A stretch of DNA of 64,000 nucleotides from an uncultured Colwellia sp. (GTDB lineage: Bacteria > Pseudomonadota > Gammaproteobacteria > Enterobacterales > Alteromonadaceae), in contig CAJXQM010000003.1 of NCBI GenBank assembly GCA_913058145.1, positions 62,001 through 126,000 on the forward strand, in the 5' to 3' direction. The notes beneath the pieces were generated by a model, which saw nothing but the letters and a program-made list of their open reading frames with translations, was not told where the DNA came from and ran no database searches. Shown here piece by piece: positions 45,454 to 55,430 of the stretch (positions within the stretch are counted from its first letter, which is position 1; each line of letters begins with the position of its first letter). The position numbers were made by a program, and so were the translations under genes.

Positions 45454-47028
45454 TTAAATTTTAACTTTTTTCTTGTTAATATCATACTCTCGCAATTTGT
45501 TAGCAATAGCGGTATGGCTTAAACCAAGTTTTTTAGCTAATTGCCGAGTACTTGGATAGGCGGGATAAAGCTTACGCAGTAAATCTGCTTCAAAGCTTTT
45601 GACAGCGGCATCTAAAGTCCCTTCAAACTCTTGTTCTAAATAACCATGTTCACGGGTATAAACAGGAAGCTGTAAGTGTTCAATTTCGATTTCAATTTCA
45701 TTCTCCTCCAGCAATGAAGCAGACCTTGTTAATACATTTTCTAATTGTCTGACATTACCTGGCCAAGGGTAATGTTCAATAAAGTCACGACATTCAGGCG
45801 TTAGTTTTAGATTTGTTCTGCCTGTTTGGTGTCCTGCATGTACAACAAAAAATTCAGTTAGTGGTAGAATATCACTACGACGTTCCCTAAGTGGCGGAAT
45901 GTTCAAGCCAAACACATTCAAACGATAATAAAGATCTTCTCTAAATTCCCCCAGAGAAACTAAATTAAGTAAATCTTTGTTTGTTGAACTAATAATACGT
46001 ACATTTACCGTCACTTCCTGCTCTGAATCAACTCGTCTAAAACTACCATATTGAATGACACGCAACAGTTTACTTTGCAATTTAGTCGACATTTCGCCCA
46101 CTTCATCAAGAAAAACACTCCCGCCATCAGCAAGCTCAAAAATACCGCGCTTACTTTCTTTATGATCTTTTTCACCCACACCAAATAATTCTGATTCAGC
46201 AACATCGTCAGGTAAAGCAGCACAATTAAGCGTCATAAAGGGTTGTTCTGCTCGTTCACTTGCCGCATGACATGCGCGGGCTAAAAGTTCTTTCCCAGTA
46301 CCCGTTTCACCTATAATCAAAATAGACGCATCAAGTTGAGACATACGTTTAGCTTCACGAATAACTTTACGCATACCGCCACTGCTAGCTTGTATACCTG
46401 AAAAGATATTTTCATTGGGTTCTTTAAACGCATTAATTTGTTGACCAAGTCTTGCTTCAGACTTAAGGGTAATTACCGCTCCCGCTAAAACATGCTTATT
46501 ATCCCCTACACTTTCATCATTCTTATTGGCAACATTAATAGGCAGAATATCGGCAACAAAATTTTCTCCTTGAAATTTTAAACGACGTGTTTGCGCAAAT
46601 ACAGCCGCATTTTCTAACCAACGGGTAAAGTTAAAACCTTTGAGCCATTGACTAATATGCTGGCCTTTAACCGTCTCTTCATGACATCCCATAAGTAAAG
46701 AAGCGATATTATTAACAATGCGAATTTTTCCTTGAACATCAATAGAAATAAAAGGATCGGGAAAGGTTTTAATTAACGTAATCAATTCATTACCCTCACG
46801 TTCAGAAGGCATGTAAGGCACGGTTATTACGTCATAAACACCTTCGAGCAAGCGTAATTTAGGCATGAAATTTTGTAGATCGGAGAACTCTAAAATAGGA
46901 ATATTGATGAAAATTCGGCCTGATTGTTTAATTTCAATACCACGCACATTTATACCGTGGTCAACAAAAACACCTAATACTTTTTTCGCCATACCAATAC
47001 AGTCATGACAAGTAATTTCCAAACGCAT
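45454..47028 (-). CDS. tyrR: transcriptional regulator TyrR
   Basis: The regulator of aromatic amino acid synthesis and transport genes. An N-terminal ACT domain (about 1-70) is followed by a PAS domain (about 80-185), the AAA+ domain (Walker A GETGTGKELLARACH, about 230) and a C-terminal helix-turn-helix (RQLAKKLGLSHTAIANKLRE, about 490). The sigma54 motif GAFTGA is absent (ELFGVGEKDHKESKRG stands there), as in E. coli TyrR, which acts with sigma70. It lies next to ycjF on the same strand, as in enterics. It has 524 residues (E. coli 513). Confidence 0.95.
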   Translation of the reverse strand: MRLEITCHDCIGMAKKVLGVFVDHGINVRGIEIKQSGRIFINIPILEFSDLQNFMPKLRLLEGVYDVITVPYMPSEREGNELITLIKTFPDPFISIDVQGKIRIVNNIASLLMGCHEETVKGQHISQWLKGFNFTRWLENAAVFAQTRRLKFQGENFVADILPINVANKNDESVGDNKHVLAGAVITLKSEARLGQQINAFKEPNENIFSGIQASSGGMRKVIREAKRMSQLDASILIIGETGTGKELLARACHAASERAEQPFMTLNCAALPDDVAESELFGVGEKDHKESKRGIFELADGGSVFLDEVGEMSTKLQSKLLRVIQYGSFRRVDSEQEVTVNVRIISSTNKDLLNLVSLGEFREDLYYRLNVFGLNIPPLRERRSDILPLTEFFVVHAGHQTGRTNLKLTPECRDFIEHYPWPGNVRQLENVLTRSASLLEENEIEIEIEHLQLPVYTREHGYLEQEFEGTLDAAVKSFEADLLRKLYPAYPSTRQLAKKLGLSHTAIANKLREYDINKKKVKI

Positions 47029-47094
47029 GCAAAAAGCCTTTCTATTGAGTAGGTCAAATTAAAAAAAACTATTGTAAACTAATTTTTACAATAT

Positions 47095-47126
47095 AAAACC
47101 CTAAGATAACCATATCTTAGGGTTTT
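47095..47126 (-). terminator. hairpin at the end of ycjF
   Basis: AAAACCCTAAGATA (47095-47108) pairs with TATCTTAGGGTTTT (47113-47126), a perfect 14-base stem with a 4-base loop. It touches the ycjF stop codon (47125-47127) and probably ends the psp/ycj transcript ahead of tyrR. Confidence 0.8.
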
Positions 47127-48234
47127 AGCTTTTACCACTAAGTAAATCCTTGATGGTACTTAACATCTCTTTTCGAACATGGGCTAATTTAGGCTTATCC
47201 TCAAAAGGAATAGGACGGCATAACTGCATAGTTTTAACACCTAAGCGAGCCGTTAACATACCAGCCCCTAATCCTTGAGCCAAACGGCCCGAAAGTTTAC
47301 CCAATAAATCAGCACCGATCATATCCGAACCAAAATCAGTAATGAGCTCACTGGCACCGGCATACACCATATTAACAAAGACCTGCCTGATCAGTTTTAT
47401 TCTGCTCCAATACCCTAATTTTATACCGTATAAGAGCGCTACTTTATCGATCATACGTAAATTACGCCATAAGATAATAAGCATATCTATTAATGCCACA
47501 GGGCTAAGAGCAACCAGAACGACTGCCTCTGTAGAGAATTTGGCAATGTCTGCCATCGCTTTCTTATCTACCTTTGTTAAGACTAAGCGTGAATAGAGTT
47601 GTAACAGTTCAACGTCACTGTATTGAGCCTTTACGGCATCTTGCCACGCTTGCTCTTGCTCGGAAACAAGATCACAAGGTAAATTTTCGCTGACTTTTTG
47701 ACAAAAGGTTTTTACGTCTAGCGTGCTAATATCTTCCGTTGTAGTTAACGGGTACTTCGAAAGTAATTCACATGCTTGCTGTTTTAATGTTTCTCTACGT
47801 TTAAATTGTCGTGAGGTTGACCATTCACTAAATACACTTGAAGAAGCAAGTATCACTAAACATGACAAGATAACAGCATAGGCACTAGTAATAATTGGCG
47901 AATTGACAAACCCCATCATAAAAAAGTCTACCGTTTCAACACCAATAACACATGCGAATAACGTCAGCGCTATACGCCATAACCAACGAGGTTTTGATTT
48001 TTTTTCGACTAAACTTTGTTCTAATGCTTGTTCTAAGGTTTGTTCATTCAATGAAGTAGGGAGCTCTTTTTTTTCATCTATCGGTAAGTAATCTTGATTA
48101 TTAAATATCACTTGTTCGCCATCTTGGCTTCCCTTTACTTCATCAGTAACGCGGTCATTTAATAATTCATTATCCGAAAATAATATTTGCTGTTGATGGA
48201 TTTTTTCATCTGTTTTGTTATTAGCTTTATTCAT
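47125..48234 (-). CDS. ycjF: YcjF family membrane protein (DUF697)
   Basis: A 369-residue protein with a long acidic, hydrophilic N-terminus (about 1-85), two central membrane segments (about 90-135) and a C-terminal DUF697 part with a hydrophobic VVLVALSPVALIDMLIILW. The family occurs downstream of the psp operon and the function is unknown. It overlaps ycjX by 4 bases, so the two are translated together. It lies upstream of tyrR on the same strand, the order known in E. coli (ycjX-ycjF-tyrR). Confidence 0.92.
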   Translation of the reverse strand: MNKANNKTDEKIHQQQILFSDNELLNDRVTDEVKGSQDGEQVIFNNQDYLPIDEKKELPTSLNEQTLEQALEQSLVEKKSKPRWLWRIALTLFACVIGVETVDFFMMGFVNSPIITSAYAVILSCLVILASSSVFSEWSTSRQFKRRETLKQQACELLSKYPLTTTEDISTLDVKTFCQKVSENLPCDLVSEQEQAWQDAVKAQYSDVELLQLYSRLVLTKVDKKAMADIAKFSTEAVVLVALSPVALIDMLIILWRNLRMIDKVALLYGIKLGYWSRIKLIRQVFVNMVYAGASELITDFGSDMIGADLLGKLSGRLAQGLGAGMLTARLGVKTMQLCRPIPFEDKPKLAHVRKEMLSTIKDLLSGKS

Positions 48235-49688
48235 ATCATTTTGTCCGCCAATAAAAATTGTAATACTTGATCCATACGAATATGAGGTAAAGGTTTATGT
48301 TTTGACATACCAGTGATGGGTAGAAAATTAATAAAATTAAAAGCGCATTCTTGCCAGTAATTTTTTTCAGGTAATTGGTCAGGAACAGCGCCAGGAAAAA
48401 GTGTTATTTTTTCGGTCAACTCTTGCCCCTTAGGTAAAGTATTCCCCTGAATAACAGATATTCGTTGTCCTTTGTGTAGCGTATTACCCGATGAAGTACT
48501 TTTGACCGAAGCAATAGCAAGGGTTTTCATTTCAATAGCTTCATAGTTAAGCTTATGCTGACTTTGATATACAAGCTGATTTAGTAAAGAAACCATCGGG
48601 GCATGTTGTTCACAAGTAACATGATCGGCTTTGGTTGCTGCAAATAATAATTTATCAATTTTTGGTGAAAACAATCTAGAAAACAAACCTGACTGGCCAT
48701 AGTTATAGCTTTCTAAGATCATATCAATAGCTAATTGTAAATCAGCAAAACTCTCGGATCCACTATTGTCTGAACACGCATTAAGCGGTGTTAAACAATC
48801 AGCTAGCACAATTTGTCGATCGAAGCGTAAAAAATGTTGCTGATAAAACACCTTCACGACTTGTTCTTTATACTCAATGTAGCGTGATCTGAGCATACCA
48901 ATAAAACTATCATCGCTAGCATTTTGATAATCATTACCATCAATTTCATTTAAGTTTGGAAATGGAAAGAACTCTAAAATGGGAGCACCCGCTAGCTCTG
49001 CAGGTAAAACAAATCGACCCGGTTGAATCACCGATAGTCCTAATTGATAACGAAAAGTATGTAATAACTCAGTATATTCTTTGGACAATTTAGCTAATAA
49101 GTCTTCATCAGCTGCGCCAAAGGGATCTATTTGTCCTACTTTAGTTAAAAATTCTTGAGAAATTTTATCACGTGGTGCTGTGGATAATAATGCTTGAGTT
49201 TGCTCAGACCATTGCTCATAAGTTTGATTGAGCATAGGTAAATCTAGCAGCCATTCTCCCGGGTAATCAGTAATATCTAGTGTTAAGGTTGCCATATCAG
49301 TAGTATATTTCAACAATGATTTTTTAGGTTGATAACGAATGGCTAAACGTAGTTCACTAATACCATGAGTAGGCTCAGGCCATGATGGTATTTCATTTGT
49401 CAGTGATGATATTGCTTTGTCATAATCAAAACGAGGGATCGATAGATTTTTTTGTGGGATCCTTTTCGCGGCAATAAAATTACCGTGATGAACAGGGTCG
49501 AAAAAACTCAATCGACTACCGTTACCTTCATTGATTAATTGGTTAACAAGTGAGGTGATAAATGCGGTTTTGCCACTTCGACTTAACCCCGTAACGGCTA
49601 AATTAATATGTTGATTTAGACTACGGTTTAATAATTCACTGGCTTTATTTTTTAATTTATCTAATCGCTTTTTTTTAATAATTGCCAT
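48231..49688 (-). CDS. ycjX: YcjX family P-loop protein (DUF463)
   Basis: A 485-residue predicted GTPase/ATPase of the YcjX family, induced with the Psp response. The P-loop TGLSRSGKTAFITSLV is near residue 33, and the conserved VLADCLTPLN is in the second half. The catalytic role is not settled; members bind nucleotide. The gene overlaps ycjF by 4 bases. It follows pspC at a 132-base gap. A role in envelope stress is inferred from context. Confidence 0.93.
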   Translation of the reverse strand: MAIIKKKRLDKLKNKASELLNRSLNQHINLAVTGLSRSGKTAFITSLVNQLINEGNGSRLSFFDPVHHGNFIAAKRIPQKNLSIPRFDYDKAISSLTNEIPSWPEPTHGISELRLAIRYQPKKSLLKYTTDMATLTLDITDYPGEWLLDLPMLNQTYEQWSEQTQALLSTAPRDKISQEFLTKVGQIDPFGAADEDLLAKLSKEYTELLHTFRYQLGLSVIQPGRFVLPAELAGAPILEFFPFPNLNEIDGNDYQNASDDSFIGMLRSRYIEYKEQVVKVFYQQHFLRFDRQIVLADCLTPLNACSDNSGSESFADLQLAIDMILESYNYGQSGLFSRLFSPKIDKLLFAATKADHVTCEQHAPMVSLLNQLVYQSQHKLNYEAIEMKTLAIASVKSTSSGNTLHKGQRISVIQGNTLPKGQELTEKITLFPGAVPDQLPEKNYWQECAFNFINFLPITGMSKHKPLPHIRMDQVLQFLLADKMI

Positions 49689-49820
49689 GTTTTGCTTAAC
49701 TAAATTTAAAAGAGCTTAATAATTGAATAGTTTGATGGTAATGATTTTTTTAAAGAAATAATAGTCTTAGTTTACTTTGCCGATTACATAAGTAACTATG
49801 GTCGCCACCCGACTTGTTTA

Positions 49821-50276
49821 TCATAGTTTATTTATTTCTCTTGCTACTGTAAATTCTGATGACGTTACATAGTGTTCTATTGATTGTAGCTGCTTCTCTA
49901 ACGAAGAAAATTTACGGCGAATATCGTGAAAAGCCTGCTTAGGGGGTTCACCTGATTGCCACACTCTAGCTTTAACTTTAATTGATTCATTCACTGGTTC
50001 ATCATGTGCACTAGTTCGCTCATCTTGTGAGTAATTTGAAGTTCCTGCTCTGTGATATTTACTCAGCTTAACTTGCCCTTTAGGGTTTTTGTCCAGAATA
50101 AACCAAGCGGCAACGTAGCCTAAGATTAAAAAAGGCATACCAAACAATACAGCTGACACCACCAAAATCCTTACTAACCAGACCTCCCAACCAAAATAAT
50201 CAGCGATACCGGCACAAATACCTGCTATTTTCCCATTGATTGGATTACGATATAGCTCTCCTCGGCGGCCAATCAT
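49821..50276 (-). CDS. pspC: phage shock protein C
   Basis: PspC with PspB senses membrane stress and draws PspA away from PspF. The PspC domain (about 8-70) has the typical LYRNPINGKIAGICAGIADYFG, followed by the hydrophobic VRILVVSAVLFGMPFLILGYVAAWFIL. The 151 residues are longer than E. coli PspC (119); the extra C-terminal helix (about 115-151) looks amphipathic or coiled coil. Overlaps pspB by 4 bases. pspD is missing. Confidence 0.93.
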   Translation of the reverse strand: MIGRRGELYRNPINGKIAGICAGIADYFGWEVWLVRILVVSAVLFGMPFLILGYVAAWFILDKNPKGQVKLSKYHRAGTSNYSQDERTSAHDEPVNESIKVKARVWQSGEPPKQAFHDIRRKFSSLEKQLQSIEHYVTSSEFTVAREINKL

Positions 50277-50500
50277 AACTTATTCCTCCATTCAGGAGTC
50301 TCCGCATCTAAAATAGCTTCAAGGGTTTTAATACGATCAGCCATTTTGTCTGCTGTCTCTGATAAATTAGATAACTGGATATACTCCTCTTCACTAAGTC
50401 CTTGACTAACTTGCCCTTTACTACGGTAATGTAATACTAACCATATTGGCGCAACGATAACCATAAAAATAATGACAGGTGCCATAATGATTTCTTCCAC
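50273..50500 (-). CDS. pspB: phage shock protein B
   Basis: A 75-residue inner-membrane protein. An N-terminal helix (APVIIFMVIVAPIWLVLHY) is followed by a cytoplasmic coiled coil ending LEAILDAETPEW, matching E. coli PspB. I choose the GTG at 50500 with AGGGG about 7 bases upstream; it gives the same N-terminal length as E. coli PspB. An ORF from 50539 would add 13 unlikely residues. PspB partners PspC in sensing. Confidence 0.92.
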   Translation of the reverse strand: MEEIIMAPVIIFMVIVAPIWLVLHYRSKGQVSQGLSEEEYIQLSNLSETADKMADRIKTLEAILDAETPEWRNKL

Positions 50501-50619
50501 GATATTTCCCCTTAAATTTTCACCTTCGATACTTAACACTTACCTTAGCGCTTAACTATAACCGATAACCTGATAAATTCAGTATTCGCTGCTTAAAACT
50601 AACAACTCATAACGTAATG

Positions 50620-51279
50620 CTACTTCTTGTTCATTTTTGCTTTTAATGACGCTAATTCATCATCTACTTTCTCGTCTGATTCAAGTTCAGCAATTTCATC
50701 CGCTAAAGATTTACTCCCTAAATCATACGATTCAACTTGTCCTTCAAGATCATCAATTTTTCGTTCATAACGATCAAAACGACCCAATGCATCATTAACC
50801 TTATTACTATCAATATTTTTCTTAACCTTTAAACGAGAATTAACTGTTTTCTCTCGCATAATAATAGCTTTTTGTCGTGATTTTGCATCTGCTAGTTTAT
50901 CTTGTAATTGTGACATTTCACTCTGAAGCTTTATGATATGCTCTTCTGTGTGCATTAACTCTTGTAATAATGTTTGTGCATTCTCGCTACTTTTCTTTTT
51001 TTCTATCAACGCAGCACGTGCTAAATCTTCTCGGTCTTTACTTAATGCTAATTCTGCTTTATCTTGCCATTGTTGTACTTCATTTTCAAAACGAGTAACC
51101 CGGCGAGTAAGTTCCTTTTTATCTGCTAATGTTTTAGCTGAACTTGAACGCACCTCAACTAAGGTATCTTCCATTTCTTGAATGATCAAACGTACCATTT
51201 TGGCAGGATCTTCAGCTTTATCTAAGATATTATTAATATTCGAATTAATAATATCTGTAAACCTTGAAAAAATACCCAT
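50620..51279 (-). CDS. pspA: phage shock protein A
   Basis: The peripheral membrane ESCRT-III-like effector of the phage shock response. It stabilises the inner membrane and, when stress is absent, inhibits PspF. The 219 residues are almost wholly helical coiled coil, starting MGIFSRFTDIINSN and with DPAKMVRLIIQEMEDTLVEVR, like E. coli PspA (222). It is the first gene of the minus-strand psp operon, and pspB follows after 119 bases. It is divergent from pspF across a 308-base region where its sigma54 promoter should lie. Confidence 0.96.
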   Translation of the reverse strand: MGIFSRFTDIINSNINNILDKAEDPAKMVRLIIQEMEDTLVEVRSSSAKTLADKKELTRRVTRFENEVQQWQDKAELALSKDREDLARAALIEKKKSSENAQTLLQELMHTEEHIIKLQSEMSQLQDKLADAKSRQKAIIMREKTVNSRLKVKKNIDSNKVNDALGRFDRYERKIDDLEGQVESYDLGSKSLADEIAELESDEKVDDELASLKAKMNKK

Positions 51280-51587
51280 AACAACTTCCTCTTATGTTTA
51301 ATTGACGTTCTTACTTATTGTGCAAATTAATGTGTTTTCATTCAAATTTAATAAAAACGAGTATAAATTAGTAGTTAAATTTATATTCAATACTATTCAC
51401 GTTTTACGCCAACCTGACAAAACCACTTAACACGCTGTTTTTAATTGATTTTTAAAATATTTAAAAAACACTATTATATCGTCAATGAATAAAATACACT
51501 ATTTGTTAGTGAATTTAACTAATACCAAGTCTATTTAGTTAATTCAATTAACAATAAATTAAATTAGTATCATAATTAGGTCAAACC
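51280..51587. promoter_or_regulatory. divergent pspA/pspF control region
   Basis: 308 AT-rich bases with no coding sequence. The best sigma54-like site on the minus strand is TTGGCGTAAAACGTGA (51412-51397), which keeps the GG and the G 10 bases on, and fits the E. coli pspA promoter (TTGGCACGCAAATTGT) in spacing but is weak at -12. PspF-binding sites and IHF sites cannot be assigned by eye. Confidence 0.4.
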
Positions 51588-52727
51588 ATGACACGCTTTA
51601 ATAAACAAGATAATCTTCTTGGTCAATCTAACTGCTTTTTAGAAGTGTTAGAACAAATATCACAGATTGCATTATTGAGTAAGCCTGTCTTAATTATTGG
51701 CGAACGTGGTACAGGTAAAGAATTAGTTGCTGCGCGTTTACATTATTTATCAAAACGTTGGGAACAAAGTTATTTAAAACTTAACTGTGCTGCACTGAAT
51801 GAAAACTTACTTGAAACAGAACTCTTTGGTTATGACTCTGGTGCTTTTACCGGCGCTAATAAACGCCACGAAGGTCGATTTGAACGAGCAGATAATGGCA
51901 CCCTTTTTTTAGATGAAATAGCGAATACTTCTGGATTAATCCAAGAGAAGTTATTGCGTGTTGTTGAATATGGTGAATTTGAACGCGTTGGCGGTTCACG
52001 CACGATTACCACCGACGTTCGCTTAGTCGCAGCAACCAATGAAGATTTACCGACCTTAGCCGCTTCAGGACAATTTAGAGCCGATTTACTTGACCGTTTA
52101 GCGTTTGATGTGATTACTTTGCCGCCATTAAGAGAGCGCCTTGATGATATTTTGATGTTAGCAGAGCATTTTGCCATAAATATGGCGCGAGAATTAGAGC
52201 TCGAGCTGTTTAGTGGCTTTACTGAGAAAGCCAAACGGGCCATGCTAGAGTACTCTTGGCCAGGTAATATTCGAGAATTAAAAAATGTCATTGAACGCAG
52301 TGTTTATCGCTGTAACAACCCTCATTTACCTGTGCATGATTTAATTATTGATCCCTTTGAATCACCTTTTAGACCAACTCATCTTATTAAGACAGTAGAT
52401 AGAGTTCAGGTACAACAAAATGCCACTGCACCTTCGTCTGATAATAGTATGCAACAATCCGATACCTCAACAAAAAATAAGCTAGCGGATAATGACAACA
52501 TCAAAGAAACAGCCAGTCTACTTTCTGCTACTCGTGCCGATTTTCCACAATCGTTAAAATTATTATCACAAAACTATGAAATTGAATTGATTAAATCAGC
52601 GTTAGCCCATTGCCAATACAACCAAAAGAAAACAGCCCAGGCACTTGAACTAACCTATCATCAACTGAGAGGTTACTTAAAAAAATATAATTTACTTGAG
52701 GGGGGTGTTGCTGATGAATTATCTTAA
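51588..52727 (+). CDS. pspF: psp operon activator PspF
   Basis: A sigma54-dependent AAA+ activator of the psp operon. It lacks an N-terminal sensor domain. Walker A is GERGTGKELVAARLHYL, and the sigma54-contacting GAFTGA loop is in DSGAFTGANKRHE near residue 84. Walker B is FLDEI. The C-terminal Fis-type helix-turn-helix is near 345-375 (KKTAQALELTYHQLRGYL). The 379 residues exceed E. coli (325), mainly in the linker at about 255-330. sapA begins 14 bases before its stop. Confidence 0.95.
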   Translation: MTRFNKQDNLLGQSNCFLEVLEQISQIALLSKPVLIIGERGTGKELVAARLHYLSKRWEQSYLKLNCAALNENLLETELFGYDSGAFTGANKRHEGRFERADNGTLFLDEIANTSGLIQEKLLRVVEYGEFERVGGSRTITTDVRLVAATNEDLPTLAASGQFRADLLDRLAFDVITLPPLRERLDDILMLAEHFAINMARELELELFSGFTEKAKRAMLEYSWPGNIRELKNVIERSVYRCNNPHLPVHDLIIDPFESPFRPTHLIKTVDRVQVQQNATAPSSDNSMQQSDTSTKNKLADNDNIKETASLLSATRADFPQSLKLLSQNYEIELIKSALAHCQYNQKKTAQALELTYHQLRGYLKKYNLLEGGVADELS

Positions 52728-54399
52728 GCTTGTTCCAACAGCCCTACTCAGCTTATTATTGTTAACTGCCTGTAACGAGGGAGGGAAGCTATCATTAAGT
52801 GAACGCAGTGTTATTTATTGCGCTGAAGGCTCGCCAGAAACATTTAATCCTCAACTAGTCACTTCTGGTACAACAATAGATGCCACATCCAAACAACTAT
52901 ATGATAAATTAATTTCTTATCAGGGCGATGAAAACACATTAGGCCCGGCCTTAGCTAAGTCTTGGCATGTTACTGGTGATGGAAAGAAAATCACCTTCTA
53001 TTTGCGTAAAAATGTCACTTTTCATCACACCGATTATTTTACCCCGAGTAGATTATTAAATGCCGACGATGTGATTTTTAGTTTCAAAAGAGCATTAGAT
53101 ATTGAGCATCCATATCACTTAGTTTCTGGTGGACGTTACCCTTTTTTTGAAAATGTAGACTTAAGTGCTTTAGTTGATGATATCGAAAAAATTAATGATT
53201 ACACCGTACGGTTTCACTTATCTCGCGCTGACAATTCATTCTTAGCTAACCTTGCTAGTGATTTTGCTATCATTTTATCTGCTGAATATGCTGAACAACT
53301 CACCAAGAAAAAAGCTAAATCAGATATAGATACACACCCAATAGGAACAGGACCTTTTAAATTAAAAGAATATCGAGTTGGATCCTTAATACGCTTTTAT
53401 CGGCACGAAAAATACTGGCAAGAACCAGCACAAATTGAGCAACTAGTCTTTGATATCACCCCAAGTAACACCGGTAGATTAACCAAGCTACTAGCAAAGG
53501 AGTGTGATGTTGCAGCTTACCCTATTGCCCATAAAAAAATAACTGAACGTAATGATTTATCGTTAGAAGCGGTAACCGCATTAAATGTTGGCTATTTTGG
53601 TTTTAATGTCAATAAAGCCCCCTTTGATAGTAAACTGGTTAGGCAAGCAATCAGTTATGCCATTAATAAAAAAACTTTACTTGAGGCGGTATATCAAGGA
53701 AATGCTGAAATGGCTAATTCAATATTACCCAAAACATCATGGGCTTTTGATCAAAGCATTCCTAAACAAAAATTTAACCCTGTATTAGCAAAAAGCCTAC
53801 TAACCCTTGCTGGCTACTCAGATGGCTTCACTATGGATTTATGGGCCATGCCAATTCAAAGGCCTTATAACCCCAATGCCATCACGATGGCTAAACTCAT
53901 ACAAAGCGACTTAAAAAATATAAATATAAAAGTTAATATTATTAGTTATGAATGGAATACTTTTTTACAACGATTGAAACGTGGTGAGCATCAAAGTTTT
54001 TTATTAGGTTGGTCTGCTGATCATCCAGACCCCGATAGTTTTTTCACCCCTATGCTAAGTTGTTCCGCTACACATGCAGGAACTAACACCACCTTTTGGT
54101 GTAACCAAGAATATGATGCTATGATAAAAAAAGCATTACAAACGCCTAAGATTAATGAAAGAAAAAAATACTACGCTCAAGCTATGGCCATACTTAGACA
54201 AGAAGTTCCCTTAATTCCAATTGCGCACTCAAAACGTTATCAAGCTCGGGGGAACAATGTGACCGGTAACATTCTAGCACCCTTTGGCGGTATCAATTTT
54301 TACCAAGTAGCTAAGCTCAATTTAACCAGTAAAAATACAGGAACAAAACAGAGCCGTAAACGTAGAAAAAACGACATCATTCATACAGGTGTTAATTAA
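52714..54399 (+). CDS. sapA: peptide ABC transporter substrate-binding protein SapA
   Basis: A periplasmic lipoprotein of the oligopeptide-binding (SBP family 5) class. A signal peptide ends in the lipobox LLTACNEGG. The conserved ERSVIYCAEGSPETFNPQL and HPIGTGPFKLKEYRVGSLI are visible. Sap systems bind antimicrobial peptides or heme in some pathogens, and the physiological substrate is uncertain. I use the ATG at 52714, with a GAGGGG ribosome site inside pspF; an ORF from 52696 is longer by six residues. The gene overlaps pspF by 14 bases. It has 561 residues, close to E. coli (547). Confidence 0.92.
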   Translation: MNYLKLVPTALLSLLLLTACNEGGKLSLSERSVIYCAEGSPETFNPQLVTSGTTIDATSKQLYDKLISYQGDENTLGPALAKSWHVTGDGKKITFYLRKNVTFHHTDYFTPSRLLNADDVIFSFKRALDIEHPYHLVSGGRYPFFENVDLSALVDDIEKINDYTVRFHLSRADNSFLANLASDFAIILSAEYAEQLTKKKAKSDIDTHPIGTGPFKLKEYRVGSLIRFYRHEKYWQEPAQIEQLVFDITPSNTGRLTKLLAKECDVAAYPIAHKKITERNDLSLEAVTALNVGYFGFNVNKAPFDSKLVRQAISYAINKKTLLEAVYQGNAEMANSILPKTSWAFDQSIPKQKFNPVLAKSLLTLAGYSDGFTMDLWAMPIQRPYNPNAITMAKLIQSDLKNINIKVNIISYEWNTFLQRLKRGEHQSFLLGWSADHPDPDSFFTPMLSCSATHAGTNTTFWCNQEYDAMIKKALQTPKINERKKYYAQAMAILRQEVPLIPIAHSKRYQARGNNVTGNILAPFGGINFYQVAKLNLTSKNTGTKQSRKRRKNDIIHTGVN

Positions 54400-54401
54400 T
54401 T

Positions 54402-55430
54402 ATGTTAGTTTTCACTTTACGCCGATTAAGCCTATTTATCTTTACCATGTTATTATTGACACTACTGTCATTTAGCGTCAATTTTTTATTTCCTGGAGAG
54501 GCAATAATTAATTTATCGGGTGCGATTAATGCGACACCAAATCAACTTATTGAGCTAAATGAGGCCTATCAAACGCACCGTAATATTTTCTGGCAATACA
54601 TTGCTTATCTTGGCCATATCATCAACGGTGACTTGGGTTTATCAATGGCAAGCCAGTCAGATATTAGTACTGAAATAGTTAATCTACTACCGGCGACTAT
54701 TGAACTCAGTTTAGTGGCACTACTCATTGCGATGCTTATTGGAATTCCTTTAGGCTTTATTGCGGCAATAAAGCATAATAAACCCACTGATAATTTGATT
54801 TTATCCGTGTCAATGTTAGGTTATTCAGTACCCGTCTTTTGGTTAGGGCTATTGGCCATCTTAACTTTCTCTATCAACTTAGGTTGGTTTCCCTCTGCTG
54901 GACAGATAAGTTTATTGTTCGAAATAGAAGCAGTAACTGGAATTCAATTTATTGATATTCTTATGAGTGACAGTCCTTATAAATGGCAAGCCTTTAATGA
55001 TGCTTCCGCCCATATTTTTTTACCGGCTTGTGTTATTGCCGTAGCCCCCGCTACCATTTTTATTCGCTTAGCCCGTACTTCAATGATCGAAGTGTTAGAT
55101 ACTAGTTATATTCGTGCAGCAAGCGCTAAAGGGTTAACTTTTCGACAAATTATTTTTCGACACGCCATTAGGAATGCATTAATTAAAATAATTCGTCACA
55201 TTGGTTTACAATTTGCGAATTTAGTGACCATTGCAATGGTCACTGAAGTCATTTTTAGTTGGCCAGGAATAGGTCGTTGGCTTATAGAAAGTATTTATCA
55301 AAGAGACTATACGGCCATCGAAAGTGGCCTATTAGTTTTGTCATGCTTTATTTTTATAGTGCACATCCTAACGGATTTTATTTATGCCGCATTAAACCCG
55401 CTCGCTAGAGGAAATAAATATGGCGCGTGA
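54402..55430 (+). CDS. sapB: peptide ABC transporter permease SapB
   Basis: A 342-residue inner-membrane permease of the DppB type with about six helices. The EAA loop is seen as IRAASAKGLTFRQIIFRHAIRNALIK near residue 235. It lies 2 bases after sapA and overlaps sapC by 11 bases. With SapC it forms the membrane channel, and SapD and SapF provide ATP hydrolysis. Confidence 0.95.
   Translation: MLVFTLRRLSLFIFTMLLLTLLSFSVNFLFPGEAIINLSGAINATPNQLIELNEAYQTHRNIFWQYIAYLGHIINGDLGLSMASQSDISTEIVNLLPATIELSLVALLIAMLIGIPLGFIAAIKHNKPTDNLILSVSMLGYSVPVFWLGLLAILTFSINLGWFPSAGQISLLFEIEAVTGIQFIDILMSDSPYKWQAFNDASAHIFLPACVIAVAPATIFIRLARTSMIEVLDTSYIRAASAKGLTFRQIIFRHAIRNALIKIIRHIGLQFANLVTIAMVTEVIFSWPGIGRWLIESIYQRDYTAIESGLLVLSCFIFIVHILTDFIYAALNPLARGNKYGA

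Noticed and set aside
46130-46220. Missing GAFTGA in TyrR as a sign of a broken sigma54 activator
   Set aside because: TyrR normally lacks this motif and works with sigma70 polymerase.
51310-51345. Alternative sigma54-like sequence AACACATTAATTTGCA on the minus strand
   Set aside because: It lacks the GG dinucleotide at -24 and has the wrong spacing, so the site at 51397-51412 is preferred.
51830-52291. 153-residue ORF antisense to pspF
   Set aside because: It is a shadow frame of a well-supported gene, with serine/arginine-rich composition and no recognisable domain.
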